From NCBI GenBank assembly GCA_025331565.1, contig JAFREQ010000015.1:3596001-3660000 (forward strand): 64,000 nt of DNA, in the 5' to 3' direction. The position numbers and the translations under genes were made by a program. The stretch is from Holacanthus passer. Its lineage: Eukaryota; Chordata; Actinopteri; Pomacanthidae. This document shows, one piece after another, positions 46,901 through 55,890 of this stretch. The notes beneath the pieces are model-generated. The model worked only from the letters and a program-made list of their open reading frames with translations. It did no database searches and was not told the DNA's origin. Every line of letters starts with the position of its first letter. Positions within the stretch are counted from its first letter, which is position 1.

Positions 46901-48479
46901 TGTGTTAGCTTGCGTAGCTTTATAGGTTGTTTCTACTTTTTGTGCTCATATGCAAATGAGATGATAAAAATATAAAGAAACATCACCCAATAGAATGCAG
47001 TCCAATACAACACTATCACAAAGTGCAGCCAGTAGTCTGAGTATTTGACGCAAAAATATTCAAAGTTTCATGCAAAGCTGATTTTGGACTGCCTTGTATC
47101 TTACAGGTGTTTCTGTCTTTGTGAACACTCACTGCAGTGGGATGGAAATGAGGATACAATATAATGGGCTAGTCGAAGAAACACAAGTGCATGAGGGAAA
47201 ATGTACTGCTGCTCCACTTTAGAGAGACAGAATGGGTCATCGGTCATTAAGGAGCTCACCTCAGTGAAGGCGTTGCTGCACGGAACTGGTTCACAACAAT
47301 AGACGTATCCAGTGCAATTACTTTTCCTGTGGAGTGTAACCCAGCACCGACATCATAACCATACAATTTCCTTATAGTCACAATTGGCTTGTCTATCATA
47401 TAAACTCATTAGTAGGTCAAATTTAACTGATTACATTCATTCAAATACACTTAAATACTTAAGTACTTGGTTCTATGTGCTGTTACTTGTTTATAACAAA
47501 TATGTTCCACAATATTTCAACATATTACTGTTTCTGTATTACATTTACCTGGCAGCAGTTTATGATAATTAGTGCAAAGTATTTACTTCATACAAAGTTT
47601 CTAACTGCAGAATTAAAATGTTTCATATAATATTATATATATATTAATATCCAGTTAACATACAGTCTGATTAAATACTTTTTAATGTAGCTTGTAGGTT
47701 AATGGAGCGAACACTGTGAGATGAAAGTAAAAATACAGAGTAAAAGTAGTAAAATGTAAAAATGTATTACAAGTGAAAGGCATGCAGTCAAATTGTTAGT
47801 ATATAAGTATTATCAGGAGAATTAGTAACCCAAAGTAAAACATACTCATTATGCAGAGTGGCTCTTTTCAAACATTGTAATGTGATTACTTATGCATTAA
47901 CATGTGAGCAGCATGTTAATGTATCTGATCAAGGTGGAGTCAATTAATTACTTCATATAGTGTTGGTCATTCTCGTGTAAAGCTAATCATGTTTTGTATG
48001 TATAAATCTTTAAGTGTCTAAAATGTAACGCTACCTGGTTAACAAGTAGTACAGAGTACAAAAAATACTCGAGGTACTCACGTTACAAGTACCTCAAACT
48101 TAGTAAATGTCGTTAGTTTCCATCAATGGACTTTAGCGGCTGTATTTTACAGGTAATATTTCTGTACTTTTAGTCTAGAAATTGTTCACTGAAGTAACGT
48201 TGTGTGTTGCTTTCAAGCTTTTGTTGTGAAACGCTAGTGTCAATTGTAACTTAACAACAAAGTTGACGTTAGCTTAATTAAGCTAGCTAGTAGGCGACTG
48301 TATGCTAACGTTAGCGATGAGCAAACCCCGTTTACAATGACAAAGATTAGCCTATCTGTGATAATAAAACACACTGATACAAGACCGGGGATATTACCCG
48401 TGTAGTCACTGATCTCCTTATGAGAAATAGCATCGGGAGCATCTGAGCGGATCAGATCTGCCAGTTTCGTGATTCCCAT
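43954..48479 (-). CDS. Divergent FEN1-family (XPG/Rad2) structure-specific nuclease
   Basis: Complete minus-strand gene in 11 exons: 48479-48398, 47326-47260, 46839-46737, 46475-46421, 46304-46243, 46123-45987, 45061-45001, 44877-44746, 44646-44501, 44410-44266 and 44010-43954 (1047 nt, 348 aa). FEN1 enzymes cut 5' flaps in Okazaki maturation and base-excision repair. The start MGITKLADLIRSDAPDAI, D34 in VIALDTS, D74 in VFVFDGKPP, the 127-129 site APGDAEA, D148/D150 in SEDMDTLPFG, LLGCDYCEKIAGLGPRRA (metal ligand plus helix-hairpin-helix) and the PCNA-box-like QTRIEEFFR near the C-terminus follow FEN1 order. Differences from canonical FEN1: no 12-residue wedge insert after VNQFRAATPS, an arch shortened by about 19 residues, and Asp127 where FEN1 has Glu158. 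It resembles the predicted 'flap endonuclease 1 homolog' proteins of fish. Exon 6 uses a probable GC donor. Not canonical fen1 itself. Confidence 0.85.
45066..45097. repeat. GAA/CTT trinucleotide repeat forming an intron's polypyrimidine tract
   Basis: About 10 GAA units on the + strand. On the minus (gene) strand this is (CTT)n running straight into CACAG at the acceptor of fen1-like exon 7 (45061), so the microsatellite serves as the polypyrimidine tract. Confidence 0.9.
45400..45625 (+). mobile_element. Non-autonomous fish element, copy 1 (truncated)
   Basis: Shares words with the reverse complement of 51895-52222, including GCTCATCACAATTTCCCAGA (GCTTATCACAATTTCCCAAA there) and a stretch around AGCAGCAAATCCT. 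This is a very common percomorph repeat with 'ATTATCGATTAATC...GTCTATAAAATTTC' at one side. It lies in fen1-like intron 6. Termini are missing or eroded. Confidence 0.7.
47400..48180 (-). mobile_element. Possible degenerate copy of the 'CAGTGGTGGAAGAAG' type element
   Basis: Stretches such as ACTCATTATGCAGAGTGGC (near 47846) and TATGCATTAACATGTGAGCA (near 47891), plus AAGTAC/AGTACTT words, resemble the body of the percomorph element whose left end is at 14373. It lies in fen1-like intron 1. Orientation and borders are uncertain. Confidence 0.4.
48261..48316. other. GTTAGC/GCTAGC word cluster in fen1-like intron 1
   Basis: GACGTTAGC, AAGCTAGCTAG and GCTAACGTTAGC lie within 56 bp, about 80-140 bp downstream of the exon 1 donor. 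Confidence 0.6.
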
Positions 48480-50400
48480 TATTCTGCCAGCACCACTGCT
48501 TTTCTGTTCAAGAACACTTCCGGGAGATGACGAGAATAGACAGTTCAGGTCAGGCTTGTTTCTGATTAATCGCGGTTTGTGGAGGATCTTTGGCAGCACA
48601 AATAGTGTTAGGTTTTACTTAAACGATACAAGGATGTCCAGTTAAAACCCCTTTAACGTCTTCCTGGTGTTGCAATCCAGCCTGTGGAGCAGTAGGGGGC
48701 AGCATTGCACAGAGACAGCTGGAAATTAACATCCATCATTTATTCCAGCAAAAATATTAACAAACAATGAATGTATTCGTATATTACAAAGAAAGTAAAA
48801 TGTTTAACTTAAAACTCCAGCTTTAAGTTCAGTGCTTAACAGAGGAAAAAAATATCACTGCAACATTTTGTTGATGCCTTTGCATTAAATGTTATAAATA
48901 AACCTCCATGAAATAGATACGCTGTTCATTATTAAAAAATAATGACATAAATATTTCAGATACATAGCCATCTATTGCACATGATCATACAGACAGCAGC
49001 TCTAAGATTTATATCACACTGTATGATGAATAAAACCACATAGTTCATGCAGTGAAAAAACATGAGTGGTCTATTTCTCTGGTAAAACAAGTTCAAACTG
49101 TATAAACAGCATGGGGAAATATTATCACTTCACAGGTAATACCCTTAGTACCCTACCCTTAATAGTTTTATTGTCACTTCATCAAGCTCATAACAGAAAC
49201 CCTAGCTTGTGACTGCCAAAGAGGTCAGAAAAAAAGCATTAAGAACAAACTACATTTCAACAATAAGCTATTCAAGTACTGTACACAAATGTTTTGGGTA
49301 ATACAGAACTCAGAGGACAATCAGAGCAAATGTTATGGCATCTCTAGATTTAGTCATCTTACTTTGACACTTTAAGAATGGTAAGTTTTTGACAAAACTG
49401 ATGAACCTCATTTTCAAACAGACAAGACAGATCAGGTCTGAGGCTTGGTCCTTTAACTACAGATCCAGCTCTGGGATAGGTTCCCAAAACATTTGTCGCT
49501 TAAGTAAATCCTTGTTTCGCCTCTAATCATTCTTCTCCTCACGCTAAAAAGTCTCATTTACATCTCATTTAAATTTAGTTTACTCTCACAAAGATGAATG
49601 ATGATGAGCAGGACTGTGACATCTGTTGTTGCTGTGCAAAGAATTTATCAAGCTTAAAAGTGCAATCAGCAATATTTTCCCTTATATTATTCCCTTATAT
49701 TATATTTTCTTTGCACAAAATAATCATAATATATCAGGAAGAGTTTGCAATTCTTGCTGATATATTATCTGTACCATCCGTACATGTACCACGGATTCAG
49801 AGTTGAAATTATATTTGTTGGTAAGTAACCTATGTCGTAGCTCATTTTGGTCCAATAAGGTAACTAGTGTATGTTGTTGCTGTAACATAGCAAACCTCAG
49901 TTCACCACGGTTGATTTTGCAACATCCAGCTGCTGTGTCACTGTGCTTTGTCTCGCTAGTCGTGTGCCAGTTTACGGAGAAATTAAATACATAGATGAAT
50001 CTTTGAATGTGAGATATGATATGACTTTAGCTTTACCTCTATTTCTAGTGGTGTTGTATCCCACCAGCTCCAGTTTGTATTCATGAGTGAAGGTGTGATT
50101 ACTAGCCAATGGGAATTTTAGTAACACCGAGTAGATATAAACCACTGGTATATCACTGGTTTTGTAAACATTGGTTATGTTATACTGCACTTGACAGCAC
50201 TAAGCTTAAAATTTTAAGTGATTTATAAATTGCGATAGAAACATGGAGGATTGTGGTGGAGGACATTTGTCAATGTTGCTGTAGTTCTCAAAGGTTGCAT
50301 TTAGATGTGGTAAAGACTCATACTGTATTTTAATGGTTGTACCTTTAACAAGGAATTGCTTTGGCTTCCATTGTTTTGGGAGACTCAGTCTTGTCCCATA
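48480..50400 (-). other. fen1-like 5' region and mff 3' UTR
   Basis: No coding exon is seen. The mff 3' UTR runs leftward from 50400. TTTATT words (AATAAA on the minus strand) at 49167-49172 and 48739-48744 are candidate ends; use of the latter would leave only some 100-250 bp before the fen1-like transcription start. Confidence 0.45.
48689..48702 (+). promoter_or_regulatory. CTCF-like motif between mff and the fen1-like gene
   Basis: GCAGTAGGGGGCAG matches the CTCF core consensus with one mismatch at the first position. It sits in the short spacer between two head-to-tail genes. Confidence 0.35.
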
Positions 50401-53400
50401 TTAGCGACGGAACCAGATCCAGGTGTTAATAAGCCAGAATGCCACAGTAGCAGAATACAGGATCACCTCTCGCTTGGAGCGTTCTTTGTTTTCTTCCTCC
50501 AGCAGCTGCAGACGCCGGTTCAACTTCACAATCTGAATGACCACATGAACACAAAAAAGGTGAAGTATACACATAAGATTACCACTATCTCTGTTTTAAC
50601 TGAAGTATGTAAAATGATGGCTAAAGCAGAATTATAGTGGCCATATCAAATGTAATAACAGACATGAGGAACCTGTAGAGTCACTCTTTTTCTGTTTTGA
50701 AAGAATGTTGCATGAAACCACACAACTACAGAACAACTGATCAAAACTGTTAGTTTTAAAGAAAAATTTTAAATACTTTCTCAGTGGCCCAGGATGTGAT
50801 TAGTGTTTGCATTTATACTGTATATGTTTGTTTTGTGTCTTTTGTTTGTTTACAGCGGAGTATCTAAAAATGCCAGTTGTAACTTAACACTGGCTGTGTG
50901 CTGCTCTGCCAGCATCCTCTGTAACCAGTCTGATATGGGATACATAAGAATACTCACAGGTACAATAAGCACAGCAGAGCAATGGAGAAGCATATTAATC
51001 ACTTACCACTGACACAGTCATTTAGGCAGCCATATTACCTGTCGTCGCAGTGAGGAGGCGTCTACTAAACCAGACTCATCAGGGTTTATATCTAGGGCCA
51101 AGTCCAGGTGTGCCCTGTGGGGATCAACATACCTGTATCTCAGTTAAGAATAATGATGGAGAGCTACAGATAGGGAACTTTTTCCAACACACATTTCCAC
51201 TGAAGACATTATGGGGACATTCAGAGACAAAGAGGAGAGATCACCTGCGGTGACTGTCATCCAGCACTTCGAGGACCTGCTGGTATGCCCGGCGTGTTGT
51301 TGACTGGATATAAGACAGGAACCCAGCAGCCGTGAATAGGTTGATGTTTGCATCCTCAGGGGAACAGAGGGGGGGACACAAGCGGACTGGTGGGGCAGAA
51401 GGGGAAGGGGTTACACTAGCAGAGAGGCAAAAGGGGAGAAATGGTAAAGAAATAAGATTTTTTTTAAACAAACCAAGAGCAAAATTTGAATAAGAGATAA
51501 CAAATTCAGAAGGAAAAGGCAGCAGCAGAGTTAGAACAGGTATATTGACTGTGGATGTGTGCTTACCTCATGTCACCTCTGCCGCTCTGACTGCTGTAGC
51601 GTCCTGATATGTTCTCACTCGCACTGCGTTCCCTTCGAGACCGAGCATGAAAGTGAGCCTGTGAACATTAACAGTTAAAAGTTAAAACCTAATGTGTCAT
51701 TTTTCACTTTGTTTAGAGAAGTAGCAAGTTTACGCTGACAACACATAATTATTTAATTGATTACTGATTGGAACAAGTCAACGCTGATTTTGATGTGTGT
51801 TGGCTGTTTGTGACTTTTTAATTTTTTCAGAAGGGGCTTAGGTTCTGTGATGTGTTCTTGCTTTCATTTCTAACATATAGTATACATATAAGTATAGCCG
51901 CAACAATTTTTGGTTTAATCGAGTTGTCGATCAAAAGGAAAATAATCACCAACTATTTTATCAGTTAATCATTTCAGTCATTTTCAAGCAATAATGTCAA
52001 ACTTTTGCTGGTTCCAGCTTCTTAAAAGTAAGGATTTGCTGCTTTTGTCATTTATAATAGTAAATGAAGGTTTTGGGCAGTTGGTTTGTACAAAAGAAGC
52101 TGTTTGAAAACATAACTTTGGGAAATTGTGATAAGCATTTGATAGACTAAATGATTAATCGATTCATCATAAAAATAACCAGCAGATTAATCGATAATTC
52201 AAATAATCATTAGTTGCAGTCCTAATTTTTAAAACCACAAATCACATGAAGCAAGAGCAATCTCCACAAGTAGGCTACCCTACTACATTTTAAAAACTAC
52301 CGCAGATAAATAATGGCTTTGGTTTCTTCTGCAGGCAATGTATCATGTATCTCCCCATCGTCTTTCTTCCTTGTTACAAGCATCAGCAGCTTCAATGTCC
52401 AACGGAAGGAGTCTGATTGTAGGTGCAAACAAGTGTGTGTGTGTAACACTATCTCCTCTTGTAACAACAATCCCAGGCTTTTGCTGCAAGGTAATTGTGC
52501 TCTTAGTTGATGTACCATGAAGACAAGAGGTCAAGAACTGAAAAGTAACCACACTCTTTTAGCATCATGGGGGGGGGCACATTCTAAACTAATATAGCAC
52601 ATCATCATTGCCCATAAACAGCTGAACTAAAGGAGCTGAAGAAACTGTTTACGAACACATCTGTGGTCATCTGTGATCCATGAAAATGCAGATTTGGAAA
52701 TGTTTTGATCAATATTTCCACCTCAAATTTTCCTATTAGTTTTTGTTTTTCAGATAGCCTTCAAATCATCAGCTGTCTGCTTCATGGATCAGTGCCAAGT
52801 TCAGTAAATTAAGGAAAATCAATTCCTTATCATGAGAATTAAAAAGGACACAGAATGAAAGCCTTGATTTGACCCTTACTGCTTGGCTGGGATGGCTCTG
52901 TGAAGAGGCAGTTTGTTCAGTTTCAAGGGAGTCCAGTGGCTGATCTGTAAGGGTGAGGACACGCGGTGGGGCCTTCATATTCAGGAGGTCCACAGGAGGG
53001 ACAGACTGAATCAGGTCCAAGTCTCTGGGACGAGAAAATAGAGGGTCCCCATCATCACCTGTGGAGGAAGTGAGGGGGAGAGGGACAGTGCAATAAAAAT
53101 AGTTAAGGGTGAAAAATGTAAACAGTGTGTTGACATTTGTGTGCCTGCTTTGCTTTAAGCTTTCCATGCACAGTTTTGTCAATGTACAGAGTATTTTCGG
53201 CTTTGCACCCTTTTACTGAAGGGTCTGTCCTCACCTGCTACAACGATCCTCTCTGGCACCTGCATCAGAGCTGTGTGAATGGGCAGGGGTTGCTGGAGTG
53301 GCAGAGCCCCCGTTTGCTTCTCTGAGGCCACCTTGAGGGTCTCGGGGATTCGCATGCGCTGACTGATACCCTCTGTGTATTCCAACTCATAATGGATGCG

Positions 53401-53451
53401 GTTCATCTCCGCCACCTCTGCAGAAGGGGAGGTGAAGGTTGGCCCACTCAT
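50401..53451 (-). CDS. mff: Mitochondrial fission factor
   Basis: Complete minus-strand coding region in six exons: 53451-53235 (exon begins at 53456), 53058-52880, 51658-51567, 51415-51245, 51114-51039 and 50532-50401 (867 nt, 288 aa). MFF is a tail-anchored outer-membrane protein of mitochondria and peroxisomes that recruits the dynamin DRP1 for fission. The N-terminal motif EMNRIHYELEYTEGISQRMR and the following MQVPERIVVAG match the DRP1-binding R1 region. RPRDLDLIQS and PPRVLTLTDQPLD form the next conserved block. The exon near 51600 holds a RSRRERSASENIS phosphosite region like the AMPK site segment of MFF. A coiled coil (IVKLNRRLQLLEEENKERSK) leads to the C-terminal anchor (about residues 268-286) and the ending WIWFRR. 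All introns are GT-AG. A non-coding first exon ends at 54190. Some alternative exons known in mammals are not seen. Confidence 0.95.
51895..52222 (-). mobile_element. Non-autonomous fish element, copy 2 (near complete)
   Basis: Read on the minus strand it starts with ACTGCAACTAATGATTATTT, goes on with ATCGATTAATCTGCTG and closes with GTTGCGGCT, so it has short inverted ends (GC(C/T)GCAAC). This is the pattern of a highly abundant percomorph MITE. Located in mff intron 3 region (between 51658 and 52880). The superfamily is not established here. Confidence 0.75.
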
Positions 53452-54002
53452 CCAGCCTGTAGACACATAAACAAAATGGAATGAAATGGAAAAAACACCT
53501 AAAAACAGTCAACAGATAAAAAGTAAGACTAATGTGCAGGTTAGAATCTGATCACAGAGTGTGAAATGTTAAATAATCACATCAAAGCTCCTATCTGTAA
53601 GCCCTAGATGTTTGCCATCTCCCCCATATGATTGACAGTAGCATTTCTGCAATGCCAGGTTTTCTGGTTGTGGCGGAATGCACCATCATTATGTCTAATT
53701 TAAAATGCCAAATGTGGGGAATTTAGTCCCTGCTAATTGGCTTAGTGGCTTAGAGTACTACCCAAAACATGCTGTCTGGCCAGGCTAAAAGGGCATGTCC
53801 CGTAGAGGAACCAAATAAGCCCGACCACAAAGTGGAGGAGGAGAAGGGGGTGCATCAGCCAAAGCTAATAAACATTAGAAATAGCATTTCACGTCGCGTT
53901 GCATGAAATTACGTAACGTTGACGTGAGGTGTAGCTGTTGTTGACACATGGCTTCAATGTCACTGAATGAAAATCCATGTAAGACGCCATGTCTAGCATG
54001 TA

Positions 54003-54128
54003 CGTTAGCTACTATCTAGCTAATGTTACTAGTATATATGGTCTGACAAGCATTAGCTTATGTTATCGTTATCACAACTCGTTAGCTAAGCGTTGACCAC
54101 CGCTGACTATTTGCAGTAACAGCCTGGC
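54003..54128. other. GTTAGC/CTAGCTAA word cluster downstream of mff exon 1
   Basis: CGTTAGCTAC, CTAGCTAATG, CATTAGCTTA, CGTTAGCTAAGCG and GGCTAACC are spread over about 125 bp, 60-190 bp downstream of the donor of the non-coding first exon. Confidence 0.55.
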
Positions 54129-54189
54129 TAACCAAAGATAAAATATATATATATTGTTTCAATGGGCTTTAGCTTCTTTGGCTACTCAC

Positions 54190-54420
54190 CGTTATGGTTT
54201 TAGCACCGGAGTTTAAAATGTCATGTGTCGAAATGTTGTCGGTTCTATAATATTAGCAGCATCAACCGGAACGAACGACGAGTGAAGCCAAACCGACAGG
54301 CACACCGCTGGTGTGTGTGTGTAGCCTCTACCCCGTGTGTCCGCCGGGGCGGAGCTTACGAGCGACACCGTCAGCCCAACCGAGCCGCAGCAGCAGGTGG
54401 CAGCCGGGTTAGAAAACGAG
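54190..54420 (-). promoter_or_regulatory. mff non-coding first exon and promoter
   Basis: A clean donor (CG then GTGAGTAG on the minus strand) ends a 5' UTR exon at 54190. The exon and the DNA just upstream are CpG-rich relative to the surroundings. A CTCF-like 14-mer, GCAGCAGGTGGCAG, lies at 54390-54403 (one mismatch). The transcription start is not defined. Confidence 0.5.
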
Positions 54421-54439
54421 CGCACACTGGTAGCACGCA

Positions 54440-55480
54440 CAAATTAGTTGGTTCACATACCGTGTTTATGTAATTAGTATAATTAATAGAAAATAATTCA
54501 GAGCTATTATTTAAATGTGTTTTCCAATAACACAGAAATGATTTAGTCTGTTCCAGCTGTAATTCGATTAAATATTATAATTGCTACACTTTCTCACTTG
54601 CAGAGAGAACAATTTTTTTACACATTCAGATGAATTTAAAAGAGTTTATTAGAGAATGTCAAAATTATATCATCATCATAGACTTTTTTCTACAAACAAG
54701 CAAATGGCAGGAAAAAAGTGTATAACTGCAGAAGGACGTACAATAACATGTTCCATGCTTTTAAGATTCGTATCAGGTCAAATAATGTGCATGCAAATGG
54801 TTCGCTACATATAAATTTAGTGGTAGAGTAAGAAGACCTCTGCATCTGAACTGTTTTTTTTGGGGGGGAGCTTTGCTCAAACATCAGATTTGTCCATGCA
54901 TATGTGTACGATAATAACACAGGGAAGGACTGCAGTGAGCAGTTACTGGGCTGGTGCAAATGTTTTCAATAAAAATATGCACCAAAAGCATCAAAAGAGC
55001 TCTAATATAGAGCTAATGTGTATGAGCTGATAGCAATTTGCATGATCCACTGTGCACTGTGCTTAAATCAATGTCATAATAGTTATATATTTATATATAT
55101 ATATATTATTATTTTATTAAGCTACATTACATGCTATATTATATTTCTATAATAATAAGACTATCACTATCATTACTTATCATATTATACAGTATATGGT
55201 GTACACTGTTCTCATACACTCTTGCCTTGTAATTTTACGTTCAAGTGCTCTTGTATAACTTCTAATTTTGTTTTTATGTCGAGTTTTACTCCGATGTACT
55301 TCTAGTTATTTATCTTCCTAATTTTTCCTATTCATCTGCACATATTTGAATGAAAACACAAAGTAGATACCGTTTTTATGTTTTGATTTGATCAAATATT
55401 CACCACTTGTAATTGTAACGTAAATTTATACTTCAACAGAAACGCTTAACGGAGCTCAGAAATACAACTCCCACAATTCC
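54440..55480. other. AT-rich spacer between divergent genes mff and stk25
   Basis: About 1 kb of AT-rich DNA with TA-rich stretches (for example 55080-55110). I see no gene. Confidence 0.5.
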
Positions 55481-55497
55481 GCACTCGTCAACGCCAC

Positions 55498-55507
55498 TGC
55501 GCATGCG
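55498..55507. promoter_or_regulatory. NRF1-like site in the stk25 promoter
   Basis: TGCGCATGCG matches the core of the NRF1 palindrome. It sits about 390 bp before the stk25 start codon, next to GCCATTATTTTG, which resembles an imperfect YY1 site. This points to a TATA-less housekeeping promoter. Confidence 0.5.
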
Positions 55508-55767
55508 TCGTCCGCCTGGGCCATTATTTTGTCCTCAAGCTTCAAATGAACAACAGGCTAAACGTTGCTTGAAATGAATTAAATATTAATACGCGGAAGG
55601 AGCATTTTTTTTCTTCTTGTTCATTACCGCCGACATAAATGGAGTCTCTGGGTCAGTAGCTCGTTTCGTGGCCCGGCTCTTCAGTCCTCCGTTGGACTCG
55701 GAGGCCGAAAACAGTGCGCGGAGTGACAGCCCCGTTAAAGCCAGCAGATTGGGTGTTTATCTAGTTG

Positions 55768-55800
55768 GCTAGCGACCTAGCTAGCTTCCTAGACAGCTAA
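55768..55800. other. GCTAGC word cluster in the stk25 5' leader
   Basis: GGCTAGCGACCTAGCTAGC followed by GACAGCTAA, ending 90 bp before the stk25 start codon. Confidence 0.55.
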
Positions 55801-55890
55801 AGAGGGGAGGAAAAAGCCGAAAGGACCCTTTGATAACTTCGGGAAAGAGAGAGCTGTGGCTGTCCCTGTCCCGTCCAGCCTGCAGAGGGG

